Assembly (NCBI RefSeq): GCF_003003215.1
Contig: NZ_PVUF01000001.1
Location: 248,001 to 312,000, forward strand
Direction: 5' to 3'
DNA length: 64,000 bases
Origin: Tritonibacter scottomollicae
Lineage (GTDB): Bacteria > Pseudomonadota > Alphaproteobacteria > Rhodobacterales > Rhodobacteraceae
Part shown: positions 26,841 through 35,017 of the stretch, one piece after another
Layout of the letters: every line of letters begins with the position of its first letter
Numbering within the stretch: position 1 is the stretch's first letter
The notes under the pieces: model-generated
Seen by the model: only the letters and a program-made list of their open reading frames with translations
Database searches by the model: none
What the model was told of the DNA's origin: nothing
Translations under genes and position numbers: made by a program

Positions 26841-26950
26841 GGGAACCTCGGATCTGGGAATGCGGATTGGATACGATCGGGACGTTATGCGGCGGGCCCG
26901 GCAAGGTCCAGAGCCAATGCCGCGTCGTGTCCGTTCCGCTCCTGCGCGTG

Positions 26951-28033
26951 TTACTCGTCGTAGCTGACCACCAGATGATCCGTCAGCGGGTAGGACTGGC
27001 ACGACAGCACAAAGCCCTTGGCGACCTCGTCATCCTCCAGCGCGTGGTTGGCGGCCATCTCGACCTCGCCTTCCAGCACCCGACAGCGGCAGGTGGAACA
27101 AACACCAGCGCGGCAGGACCAGGGCGCGTCCATGGCATTGTCCAGCGCGGCTTCCAGCACCGAGGTGTTGCGGTCGAGCGTGACGCTGCGCGTGGCCCCA
27201 TCCAGCGTGATGGCAGCAGTGACCGGCGCGCTGGCGGCAGCGTCACTGCTGGCGGCTTTTTTCGCCGCCCGGCCCGGCTGGTTGGAGGCGAAGAGTTCAA
27301 ACTTGATCTGCGCGTCCGAGAGGCCCGCGGTGCGCAGGGCCTCGGCAATGCCTAGCATCATCGGTTCCGGTCCGCATATGAAGGCGGTGTCGACGTTGTG
27401 GATCGGGATCCAGCGCTCGAACAGCTGGGCGCATTTTTCAGGTGTGACCAGGCCGGTGAACAGGTCGACCTCTTGCGCGTCGGCTTCCAGCACATGGATC
27501 ACCGACAGGCGGCCCATGTAGCGGTTCTTCAGGTCCTCGATCTCCTCGCGGAACATGATCGAGTTGATGCCCCGGTTGGCATAGACCAGCGTGAAGCGGG
27601 ACTGGGGTTCGGCCTGCAGTGTGGTTTTCAGGATCGACAGCACTGGCGTGATGCCGGAGCCAGCAGCAAAGCCGAGGTAGTGTTTTTCGGCAGCCGCGTC
27701 GAGATCGGTGAAGAACCGCCCCTGCGGTGGCATCGCCTCGACCGTGTCGCCCACCTTGAGGTCGGTATTGGCCCAGGTCGAGAAAGCGCCGCCATCGACC
27801 CGTTTGATGCCGACTTGCAAGACGCCATCTTCCTTGCCCGCACAGATCGAATAGCTGCGGCGCAGCTCGGTTCCGTCGAAATCGCGGCGAAAGGTCAGAT
27901 ACTGGCCTTGGGTGAAGTCGAACTCAGCCGCCGCGCCATTGGCGGGCTTCAGCGTGAGTACCACCGCGTCGCGGATGGTGTGCTTGATGTCGGTGACTTC
28001 GAGCGGGTGAAAGCGGGCCTGCGCGCGGGTCAT
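26951..28033 (-). CDS. paaE: Phenylacetyl-CoA epoxidase reductase subunit PaaE
   Basis: 360 residues. The N-terminal FNR-like domain has RRSYSIC for FAD and GFAAGSGITPVLSI plus FICGPEPMM for NAD(P)H. The C-terminal plant-type ferredoxin has CRAGVCSTCRC and a fourth Cys in LSCQSYP. It feeds electrons from NADPH to the PaaA diiron centre of the ring-1,2-epoxidase. It is the last paa gene here, 12 bases after paaD. The ring-opening and beta-oxidation genes (paaZ, FGHJ, K) are not in the window. Confidence 0.95.
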   Translation of the reverse strand: MTRAQARFHPLEVTDIKHTIRDAVVLTLKPANGAAAEFDFTQGQYLTFRRDFDGTELRRSYSICAGKEDGVLQVGIKRVDGGAFSTWANTDLKVGDTVEAMPPQGRFFTDLDAAAEKHYLGFAAGSGITPVLSILKTTLQAEPQSRFTLVYANRGINSIMFREEIEDLKNRYMGRLSVIHVLEADAQEVDLFTGLVTPEKCAQLFERWIPIHNVDTAFICGPEPMMLGIAEALRTAGLSDAQIKFELFASNQPGRAAKKAASSDAAASAPVTAAITLDGATRSVTLDRNTSVLEAALDNAMDAPWSCRAGVCSTCRCRVLEGEVEMAANHALEDDEVAKGFVLSCQSYPLTDHLVVSYDE

Positions 28034-28045
28034 CAGCGAGCCTCC

Positions 28046-28522
28046 TCAGATGCATTTAAAATAGTCGAAAGGTTCCAGGCACGCGGTACAGCGCCAATGG
28101 GCCTTGCAGGGGGTAGAGCCGAACTGGCTCACGCGGGTCACATCGGGGCTGCCGCAGCGCGGGCAGTGGTCGGGGCCGCCAGCGGGGGAGGGGGGTGCGA
28201 TGCCGTATTCCTCCAGCCGGGCGCGGCCTTTGTCCGACAGCCAATCGGTGGTCCAGGGCGGGGCGATCTGGGTCTTGATCTCCACGCGCTCAATCCCGTG
28301 GGCGGCCAGCGCGGTTTCCACATCTAGACGAATGATCGAGGTCGCCGGGCAGCCGGAGTAGGTGGGCGTCAGGGTGACGATGAGGCCGTTATCGCTCCAC
28401 TGCACATCGCGCACGATGCCGAGGTCGACGAGGGAGATAACCGGGATTTCCGGATCGGGCACCGCGTCGAGCCATTCCCAGATCTGCGCGAGAGAGGGCT
28501 GGTTGGATTGCGTGTCGGTCAC
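28046..28522 (-). CDS. paaD: Phenylacetate-CoA oxygenase subunit PaaD
   Basis: 158 residues from a GTG start at 28522, with GGAGG (CCGGAGGTTCATC) ideally placed; the ATG start of the longer frame would add 33 unlikely residues. The DUF59/MIP18 domain (VPDPEIPVISLVDLGIVRDV, TPTYSGCPAT) resembles Fe-S assembly factors, and the C-terminus is a zinc-ribbon-like CPRCGS ... CTAC ... FKCI. PaaD probably matures the Fe-S or diiron centres of the epoxidase. Confidence 0.93.
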   Translation of the reverse strand: MTDTQSNQPSLAQIWEWLDAVPDPEIPVISLVDLGIVRDVQWSDNGLIVTLTPTYSGCPATSIIRLDVETALAAHGIERVEIKTQIAPPWTTDWLSDKGRARLEEYGIAPPSPAGGPDHCPRCGSPDVTRVSQFGSTPCKAHWRCTACLEPFDYFKCI

Positions 28523-28673
28523 GATGAACCTCCGGTCCGGCCGATAGGCCGGGCCACGCCCATGCCGGAGGCAGACTGCCAGTCTGCCCCGCCCCCCACG
28601 GGGCGGGCGTTCCCCGCCCACCCCGCCGGGCCGGACGTGGCCCTCTGGGCAAAAGGACAGGGCAGCAAAAACA
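28523..28673. repeat. GC-rich palindromic insert between paaC and paaD
   Basis: 151 bases separate paaC and paaD. They contain CCCGCCCC, loop CCAC, GGGGCGGG (28588-28607) and a surrounding GCCGGGCC / GGCCGGAC-type arrangement like the GC-rich intergenic stretches near 5495, 36300 and 53796. It carries no reading frame of note. Confidence 0.5.
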
Positions 28674-29447
28674 TCACCACGTCGCTCCCGGATAGGCGCG
28701 CTGCATCCATTGCATGGTGGTCAGCAGGTGCCCGAGGTGTTCGGTGTGCATCTTGCCATCACGGCCACCACCACGGGCGCGGCGAGCTTCGGGGAGTGTC
28801 AGAGTTGCCTCGCCCAAAACACGGGCCAGTGTTTCATCGAACTCCGCACGCAAACTCGCCGGATCGGGGGCAATGCCCGCCTCGACCAGCGTCGTATCCA
28901 CCGCGTCGCTCAGGAACATCTCGCCCACATATGGGTAGAGGTAATCAAGCGCCGCCTGCATCCGGGCATGGCTTTCCTCGCTGCCGTCGCCCAGCGCCAC
29001 CACCGTCTCGGCAGAGCGGTCCAGATGGTAGGTCGCTTCTTTCACCGATTTGGCGGCAATTGCGGCGACACGTTCATCGGTAGACTGAGTTAGCGCCCGC
29101 AGCTGCAGAACGTGCCACGCATCAAACAGGAACTGCCGCATCAGGGTCTGGCCAAAATCGCCGTTTGGCATTTCGACCAGCAGCAGATTGCGGAAGTCCC
29201 AAGCGTCGCGCAGGAAGGCCAGATCGTCTGCGGTCTTGCCCTCGCCCTGCACCTCTGCTGCGAGGCCGAGCCACATCTGGGTCTGACCGATCATGTCGAG
29301 CGCAGTATTGGCGAGCGCGATATCCTCTTCCAGCACCGGGGCATGGCCGCACCATTCGCTGACGCGGTGGCCGAGGATCAGCGTGTTGTCCCCCATACGC
29401 AGGAGAAACTCGTAGAAGGCCTCATCCCGTGACACGTCGCGCACCAT
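28674..29447 (-). CDS. paaC: Phenylacetyl-CoA epoxidase subunit PaaC
   Basis: 257 residues, a ferritin-like four-helix protein that forms the structural partner of PaaA in the epoxidase complex. Characteristic stretches are MGDNTLILGHRVSEWCGHAP, EMPNGDFGQTLMRQF and KEATYHLDRS. The start ATG overlaps the paaB stop by one base (TAATG), showing translational coupling. The usual full diiron ligand set is not expected in this subunit. Confidence 0.95.
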   Translation of the reverse strand: MVRDVSRDEAFYEFLLRMGDNTLILGHRVSEWCGHAPVLEEDIALANTALDMIGQTQMWLGLAAEVQGEGKTADDLAFLRDAWDFRNLLLVEMPNGDFGQTLMRQFLFDAWHVLQLRALTQSTDERVAAIAAKSVKEATYHLDRSAETVVALGDGSEESHARMQAALDYLYPYVGEMFLSDAVDTTLVEAGIAPDPASLRAEFDETLARVLGEATLTLPEARRARGGGRDGKMHTEHLGHLLTTMQWMQRAYPGATW

Positions 29448-29731
29448 TACATCGCCCCCACGTCATCAGGAATGTCGTAGAAGGACGGGTGGCGGTAGAC
29501 CTTGCTTTCGGAGGGCTCGTAGAGCGGGCCTTTTTCCGAGGGCGAGGAGGCGGTAATCTGCTCTGCCTCGACCACCCAGATCGACACGCCCTCATTGCGG
29601 CGGGTGTAGACGTCGCGGGCGTTCTTGATCGCCATTTCCGCGTCGGGCGCATGCAGGCTGCCGACGTGACGGTGGCTGAGGCCATGCTGGCCGCGAATGA
29701 AGATTTCCCAAAGGGGCCATTCGGTTTTCAT
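29447..29731 (-). CDS. paaB: Phenylacetyl-CoA epoxidase subunit PaaB
   Basis: 94 residues, the small subunit that bridges PaaA-PaaC dimers. MKTEWPLWEIFIRGQHGLSH and GSLHAPDAEMAIKNARDVYT are typical. ATG 29731 follows AGGAGG by eight bases; the frame to 29857 is not used. The stop overlaps paaC. Between paaB and paaA lies a DUF3291 gene, which is not part of the classical paaABCDE order. Confidence 0.95.
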   Translation of the reverse strand: MKTEWPLWEIFIRGQHGLSHRHVGSLHAPDAEMAIKNARDVYTRRNEGVSIWVVEAEQITASSPSEKGPLYEPSESKVYRHPSFYDIPDDVGAM

Positions 29732-29774
29732 GTGGGGGGTCCTCCTGATCGGGGGCAAAATCTGCGGTCTTTTG

Positions 29775-30254
29775 CTATTCGGCGGCGACTGCGCTGCAAC
29801 GCGCGCTGCGCCAACGGGTGGCGGCGGGCAGGTGGCTCCAGCCGAACGCATGGTCACTGTCGCCGTGGGTGTTCAGATGCTGCAACCGGGCCATGGCCTC
29901 ATCGACGGTGGGGCGTCTGCCCGGCTCAACGTGCCACATGGCAAAATGCATGCTGTCCAAAACGTTGAACCATTCTTCGCGACGCTGGTAGAACTGGCGG
30001 TGCACCGTGCCCCAGACAAATGTCTCAAGCGCCTCTACCCCATCCCAGACCGAAACATTCACGATGACGCGCGGATCATTCATGACCCGTGTTTCGGTGG
30101 CATTGCCGCTCTCATCAATGTGGCGCCATTGAAAGCCTTTGCTGCGTTCGGCGATGCCGTTGACTAGATCGAGGGCGTTCATGAAGTCCGCAACGCGATC
30201 ATCGTCAGCGTCATGTTTCAGTCGGGCAATGTTGATTTCTGCCAGATGCATCAT
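29775..30254 (-). CDS. DUF3291 domain protein inside the paa operon
   Basis: 159 residues (ATG 30254; ATG 30251 also possible). Both starts overlap the paaA stop. [16 protein letters not shown] begins the domain, and [22 protein letters not shown] with [18 protein letters not shown] gives the alpha/beta-barrel look of DUF3291, a family related to ABM/EthD-type monooxygenase folds. No function is established. Overlap with paaA and a 43-base gap to paaB imply co-expression with the epoxidase. Confidence 0.85.
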   Translation of the reverse strand: MMHLAEINIARLKHDADDDRVADFMNALDLVNGIAERSKGFQWRHIDESGNATETRVMNDPRVIVNVSVWDGVEALETFVWGTVHRQFYQRREEWFNVLDSMHFAMWHVEPGRRPTVDEAMARLQHLNTHGDSDHAFGWSHLPAATRWRSARCSAVAAE

Positions 30255-31243
30255 TCAGCCGCCATCTTGCGGGCACGTTTCTTGGCGGCATGCGCCATCA
30301 TGCCCTCGCGCACCCAGGCACCATCGTCCCAGGCCTTGTTGCGGGCCGCCAGACGGTCGGTGTTGCAGGGGCCGTTGCCCTTGATGACCTCAAAGAACTC
30401 CTCCCAATCGGGTTCGGAGAAATCGTAGCCGCCCTTTTCCTCGTTCCACTTGAGGTTTTCGTCCGGCACGGTCAGGCCAAGGTATTCCGCCTGCGGTACG
30501 GTCTGGTCGACGAACTTCTGACGCAGCTCGTCATTGGTGTTCATCTTGATCTTCCACGCCATAGACTGCGCTGAATGGACCGAGTCTTTGTCGGAGGGGC
30601 CGAACATCATCAGCGCCGGATACCAGAAGCGGTTGAGCGCATCCTGTGCCATCGCCTTCTGTTGAGTATTGCCCTGCGCCATCTTCATCATGATGTCGAA
30701 GCCCTGACGCTGGTGGAAGCTCTCTTCCTTGCAGACGCGGATCATGGCGCGGGAATAGGGGCCAAAGGACGTGCGCTGCAATGGCACCTGGTTCATGATG
30801 GCGGCGCCATCGACCAGCCAGCCCACCGCGCCCATATCGGCCCATGTCAGCGTCGGGTAGTTGAAGATCGACGAATACTTCATCCGCCCGTCCAGCAGCA
30901 TCTCGGTCATCTCGTCGCGCGAGATGCCCAGCGTTTCCGCCGCGCAATAGAGGTAGAGCCCGTGGCCCGCCTCGTCCTGCACCTTGGCCAAGAGGATCGC
31001 CTTGCGTTCCAGCGTCGGTGCGCGGGTGATCCAGTTGCCCTCGGGCAGTTGGCCGACAATTTCGGAATGGGCGTGCTGGCCGATCTGGCGGATCAGCGTC
31101 TTGCGGTAGCCGTCGGGCATCCAGTCCTTCGGTTCGATCTTCTCGCCCGCGTCAATACGCTCCTGAAAGGCGCGGTCCTCAGGGCTCATCTCGTCAAGGG
31201 ATTGCACTCCCGTGCCGGTCGATTTGACCATCTGCGCGTACAT
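30251..31243 (-). CDS. paaA: Phenylacetyl-CoA epoxidase catalytic subunit PaaA
   Basis: 330 residues, the diiron oxygenase that turns phenylacetyl-CoA into its ring 1,2-epoxide. [13 protein letters not shown] and [12 protein letters not shown] contain ExxH iron-ligand pairs, with further Glu ligands upstream. GGAGGAG precedes the ATG. It is the first gene of the operon paaA-DUF3291-B-C-D-E. In Phaeobacter the Paa pathway supplies the precursor of the antibiotic tropodithietic acid; whether this strain makes it cannot be judged here. Confidence 0.97.
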   Translation of the reverse strand: MYAQMVKSTGTGVQSLDEMSPEDRAFQERIDAGEKIEPKDWMPDGYRKTLIRQIGQHAHSEIVGQLPEGNWITRAPTLERKAILLAKVQDEAGHGLYLYCAAETLGISRDEMTEMLLDGRMKYSSIFNYPTLTWADMGAVGWLVDGAAIMNQVPLQRTSFGPYSRAMIRVCKEESFHQRQGFDIMMKMAQGNTQQKAMAQDALNRFWYPALMMFGPSDKDSVHSAQSMAWKIKMNTNDELRQKFVDQTVPQAEYLGLTVPDENLKWNEEKGGYDFSEPDWEEFFEVIKGNGPCNTDRLAARNKAWDDGAWVREGMMAHAAKKRARKMAAE

Positions 31244-31559
31244 GGCTGGCTCCTCCGGTTGTAACCCGAATAACTTGGCAAAGGCCGGACCTGGATCTGT
31301 CCGTCTGTCCTTAATCTAGGCCTCCGGGCGATTCGGCTCAAGTTAAATGTAACCGAAATAGTCACATTTGTGAAAATGTGTAACGCATGCCTGGGTGGGC
31401 ACGTCACCCGACCGCTATCACACCGTAAAAGCAGGAAATTTGCAGCGGTTTCGAGACTCGGCCGTGTCGTCTCGGCCATGATGGAAGACTGGGGGTGAGT
31501 CGCGAACGCGCCATGCCCTGTCTGCAATTCTGAGTGGAAGGGGCTGCAAGCTGGCTGAA
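31244..31559. promoter_or_regulatory. Divergent promoter region of paaA and the atuA-like gene
   Basis: 316 bases between divergent genes. Its AT-rich core (31341-31385) holds CACATTT GTGA AAATGTG (31363-31380), a perfect 7-bp inverted repeat, and a further AAATGT at 31345, giving three AAATGT/ACATTT half-sites. This is the likely operator of the paa operon; no paa regulator gene is in the window. Nothing else recognisable is present. Confidence 0.6.
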
Positions 31560-33368
31560 ATGGACAATATTCTGCGTATCGGAGGGGCTTGTGGCTACTG
31601 GGGAGACGACGCACAGGCCACGTCACAGGTGTTGGCGGCAGGTCATCTGGACGTTCTGGTCTATAATTACCTGGCTGAGCAAACGATGGCACATCTTGCC
31701 AAGGCGCGGGCGCGCGAGGCGAAGTCCGGCTATATCGCGGCGTTCATTCACGATGCTCTGACCCCGAACCTTGCGCAGATTGCCCGTCAGGGGGTGACGG
31801 TCATCGCCAACGCGGGTGGTATGAACCCGCAGGCGTGCGCGGTGGCGGCGGAGGCCGCGATAGACCGTGCCGGCCTCGCGCTCAGGGTGGCGGTGATCAC
31901 CGGCGACGACCTGACAGCGCGGGCACAACAGATCGCAGCTGAGGCACCACGTGACATTCACACCGGCGCGCAGTTCCCCTCAACGAAGACCATCGCCAGC
32001 ATCACCGCCTACCATGGCGCTCTGCCCATTGTCGCTGCGCTGGAAGAGGGCGCGGATATCATCATCACCGGCGGCTGCGCGGGCAGCAGCCTGACGTTGG
32101 CGGCAGCGATCCATCACTTCGGCTGGTCCAAGGGGGATCTGAACTACCTCGCGGGTGGCAGCCTCGCCGGGCATGTGCTGGAATGCGGCGTGCAGGCGAC
32201 CGGCGGCACCTTCACCGATTGGGAAGAGGTCGCGGACGATATCGAAAGTCTGGGCTATCCGATTGCCGAGATCGCGGGCGACGGCAGCTTTGTCGTGACC
32301 AAGCCCGAGGGGACCGGCGGGCTTGTGAGTTGCGGCACGGTGGGCGAGCAGATCCTCTACCAGATCGGCAACCCCCGGGAGTATGTGTTGCCGGATGTGA
32401 TCTGTGATTTCTCCGACGTGAGGCTGGAGCAGATCGGCCCTGACAGGGTGCAGGTGCTGGGCGCGCGTGGTCGGAGTGGACCGGGCACCTACAGGACCTG
32501 CGTGGCCTGGGCGAATGGGTTTCGCACCGGGGAGTATTTCACCTTTTACGGCGCGGATGCAGAGCGCAAGGCGGAGCGGTTTGCCGAGGCGACACTGGCC
32601 AGAGCCTCCGCCCAGCTTGCGGCGCGCGGCATGGCGCCCTTCACGCAGAGCAGTGTCGAGATCCTTGGCGCCGAGAGCCAGTTCGGCCTGTTGCGCAGCA
32701 ATGAGTTTGCGCGCGAAGTGGTCGCCAAAGTGGCGGTGCGTCACCCGGACGCCGCCGGAGTTCTGGCCTTTCACAAGGCCGCCAACGGGCTTGGGATGGC
32801 TGCGCCGCCGGGCCTCAGCGGGTTTGTCGGGGGCGGTCCGCGCCCTGCGCCGGTGCTGTCGCTGTTTTCCTGCCTGACGCCAAAATCTGATGTGCCGCTG
32901 ATGGTCCGGATCGGCACTCAGTTGGAGCGCAAGGTGTCGGTGCCTGCGACGGGGGTGGAGCAGCGCGACCAACTGCCCGCGCCGCATGCCGCGCCGAAAC
33001 CGCCCTTGAAAAAGGGGCCGGTGGTGACGGTCCCATTGTCCCGGCTGGCCTTTGCGCGCAGTGGCGACAGGGGCGACATGGTCAATATCGGGGTGATCGC
33101 CCGCCGTCCTGAACAGTTGTCTTGGATCTGGGCGGGGCTGGATAGGAGGCATCTGGAGCGGGTGTTTGGTCACGTGTTGGCGAAGGGGCAGATCACGCGC
33201 TACGTTCTGCCCGGTATGTCGGCAATGAACATCACGCTTACCGGCGTGTTGGAGGGCGGGGCCGCGTCCTCCTTGCGCAATGATCCGCAGGGCAAGGGAT
33301 TTGCGCAGCTGCTGCTTGCCGTCCCCATATTGGTAGACTGGTCGCTGCTGGGGGCCGGTGGCGCGTGA
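31560..33368 (+). CDS. AtuA/DUF1446 family acyclic terpene utilisation-type protein
   Basis: 602 residues. Residues 1 to about 440 are DUF1446, beginning LRIGGACGYWGDDAQAT and with TGGCAGSSLTLAAAI and GGLVSCGTVGEQILYQIGNP as conserved blocks. Residues about 490-600 are the small AtuA C-terminal domain (LAFARSGDRGDMVNIGVIAR). In Pseudomonas, atuA is needed for citronellol/geraniol breakdown, but the reaction is unknown, and the family is widespread outside terpene metabolism. It is transcribed divergently from paaA. Other atu genes (geranyl-CoA carboxylase) are absent nearby, so the terpene link should not be assumed. Confidence 0.82.
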   Translation: MDNILRIGGACGYWGDDAQATSQVLAAGHLDVLVYNYLAEQTMAHLAKARAREAKSGYIAAFIHDALTPNLAQIARQGVTVIANAGGMNPQACAVAAEAAIDRAGLALRVAVITGDDLTARAQQIAAEAPRDIHTGAQFPSTKTIASITAYHGALPIVAALEEGADIIITGGCAGSSLTLAAAIHHFGWSKGDLNYLAGGSLAGHVLECGVQATGGTFTDWEEVADDIESLGYPIAEIAGDGSFVVTKPEGTGGLVSCGTVGEQILYQIGNPREYVLPDVICDFSDVRLEQIGPDRVQVLGARGRSGPGTYRTCVAWANGFRTGEYFTFYGADAERKAERFAEATLARASAQLAARGMAPFTQSSVEILGAESQFGLLRSNEFAREVVAKVAVRHPDAAGVLAFHKAANGLGMAAPPGLSGFVGGGPRPAPVLSLFSCLTPKSDVPLMVRIGTQLERKVSVPATGVEQRDQLPAPHAAPKPPLKKGPVVTVPLSRLAFARSGDRGDMVNIGVIARRPEQLSWIWAGLDRRHLERVFGHVLAKGQITRYVLPGMSAMNITLTGVLEGGAASSLRNDPQGKGFAQLLLAVPILVDWSLLGAGGA

Positions 33369-33586
33369 CACGCGTTGGTTAGACCGAACGGGAGGCTAGA
33401 GACGCCGTCGTCCTGGCGCGTAACTGCCCGACCGATGCGTGTCTGTCCCGTAACTGATCGGTCCCACAATCAGGCCGTCGTGCCACGGTGTCCGCCTGCG
33501 CGGTCTTCTGGCCATCCCCTTGCGGCCTGAGTTGCCAAGCCTGTCCTTGCTGCCGTAAGCAGGCACACAGGCAACAGGAGACGGGC

Positions 33587-34237
33587 ATGGCCGGGCAGAC
33601 GGAGACGCTGATTGCAGCGATCCTCGAGGATATCGACGCCGGGCGGCTGGCGCCGGGACAGGAGATTGACGAGGCCGCGTTGGCCAGCCGCCATGGCGTG
33701 TCGCGCACGCCGATCCGCGAGGCCTATATCCAGCTCGAAGCCTTCGGCCTGATCCGCCGCCTGCCGCGCAAGGGGGCGGTGTTGTTCAAGCCGACGCTGG
33801 AGGAGTTCCTCGCCATCCAAGAGGTGCATGCGCAGCTGGAAGGGCAGGCGGCAGGGCTGGCGGCACGGCGCATTTCGCCTGAGTTGCGCGCCCGGCTGGA
33901 GGCGGCTGTGACCGCCTGCGAGGCGCATGCGGCGGCACAGGGCGACAGCGATCCCGACGGCTATTACCAGCTGAACCTTGTGTTTCACGAAACCGTGGCG
34001 CTGGGCGCGGCCAATCCGTTTCTGGTCGAAATGATCAAGACCAATGCCCGCAAGCTGATGGCCTATTATCGCGCCCGTTACCGCTATCCCGGCGCCATTG
34101 CGCAATCGGCGCAAGAGCACCGCGAGATCGCCACGCTGATCCTGTCGCATGACCGCGATCGTGCCGAGGCCGCGATGCAGGCGCATGTACTGTTTGATCA
34201 GGTCACGGTGATGGATCTGCTGGCAGCCCTGGGTTAG
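33587..34237 (+). CDS. GntR family transcriptional regulator, FCD subfamily
   Basis: 216 residues. A winged helix at residues about 8-68 (LASRHGVSRTPIREAYIQLE, then LIRRLPRKGAVL) precedes an FCD ligand domain with metal-site residues including Asp/His in NLVFHETVAL and EHREI. FCD regulators usually bind small carboxylates as effectors. ATG 33587 follows AGGAGACGGG. It converges on and overlaps by 4 bases the amidotransferase gene. A GTATAC palindrome in the P450/amidotransferase promoter is a candidate operator. Confidence 0.88.
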   Translation: MAGQTETLIAAILEDIDAGRLAPGQEIDEAALASRHGVSRTPIREAYIQLEAFGLIRRLPRKGAVLFKPTLEEFLAIQEVHAQLEGQAAGLAARRISPELRARLEAAVTACEAHAAAQGDSDPDGYYQLNLVFHETVALGAANPFLVEMIKTNARKLMAYYRARYRYPGAIAQSAQEHREIATLILSHDRDRAEAAMQAHVLFDQVTVMDLLAALG

Positions 34238-34944
34238 CCGGCGCGCGCAGCTTCGAAAAATCGTGCGATGGCTTCTGCCAGAGCCGGCTGGTCGACCTTC
34301 TGCTTCAAGCTCTCCTGTGCGCGGGCGTAGACCTCGGGACCCATGTCCTGCCGTAGCTCCTCGGTCAGCGCGCTTATAAACGCATGCGTCATTTCCGGGT
34401 GGTGTTGGGTGGTGGCGATATGGCGCCCCAGCGTAAAGCCGGTGCTGTGCCCGTCGCGGGTCATCAACGGATCGGCCCCTTTCGGCAATTCGTGCACATA
34501 TTCCACGTGAGAGCCGTAGATTGAGACCACATCCGGCAGCTCAGCTGCCCACTCCGGGCGCGCGATCAGGTGATTCTCCGTGCGCCCGTGCACCCAACCG
34601 CCGGGCAGATCGTCGACGCGTCCGCCCAGGGCGAGGGCAATCGCCTGATGGCCAAAACAGGCTCCGAACAGCGGAATCTTGCGATCATGGATCTGCCGGA
34701 TCAGCGCCAGCAGCCGGTCCACCCAGGGCGCGCCAGAGCGGGTGGAGGCGGGGCTGCCAGTGATCATCACTCCGTCATAACGGCTTATATCTTCGGGAAA
34801 AATATCGTCCTTCACCGCGAAGACATCACAGGACCAGTGGGGCCGCGCCATCTGCACCAGTGCGGTGAACTTTGCGCCATCCTTCGGGTGCCTGTGTGCA
34901 AAGGCGCTGTCGTCCGTATTGGTCATCAAAATCGCAATGCGCAT
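34234..34944 (-). CDS. Class-I glutamine amidotransferase-like protein
   Basis: 236 residues. The nucleophile elbow is GACFGHQ with Cys96, and HHPE supplies His182 and Glu184 of the catalytic triad. The fold is the GuaA-like stand-alone GATase1 type. In polyamine pathways a gamma-glutamyl hydrolase (PuuD/SpuA) removes glutamate, and this enzyme could take that role, though PuuD itself belongs to the C26 peptidase group. ATG 34944 has GGAAG eight bases upstream. It is divergent from the P450 with a 73-base shared promoter. Confidence 0.85.
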   Translation of the reverse strand: MRIAILMTNTDDSAFAHRHPKDGAKFTALVQMARPHWSCDVFAVKDDIFPEDISRYDGVMITGSPASTRSGAPWVDRLLALIRQIHDRKIPLFGACFGHQAIALALGGRVDDLPGGWVHGRTENHLIARPEWAAELPDVVSIYGSHVEYVHELPKGADPLMTRDGHSTGFTLGRHIATTQHHPEMTHAFISALTEELRQDMGPEVYARAQESLKQKVDQPALAEAIARFFEAARAG

Positions 34945-34978
34945 GTTCAGGCTTCCCATATGCATATTTACAGTGCTT

Positions 34979-34992
34979 AATAGTATACATGT
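34979..34992. promoter_or_regulatory. Possible GntR operator between amidotransferase and P450 genes
   Basis: AATAGTATACATGT is centred on the palindrome GTATAC (34983-34988) in the 73-base divergent promoter. FCD-type GntR proteins often recognise GTATAC-centred sites, and a GntR gene lies next to the unit. Evidence is one short site only. Confidence 0.35.
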
Positions 34993-35017
34993 GAAGCAAG
35001 CCAAAGGAAGCCCCGCC

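Noticed and set aside
34234-34944. Calling the amidotransferase PuuD
   Set aside because: It has the GATase1 triad but is of the GuaA-like stand-alone type; PuuD belongs to the C26 peptidase group, so the gene symbol was withheld.
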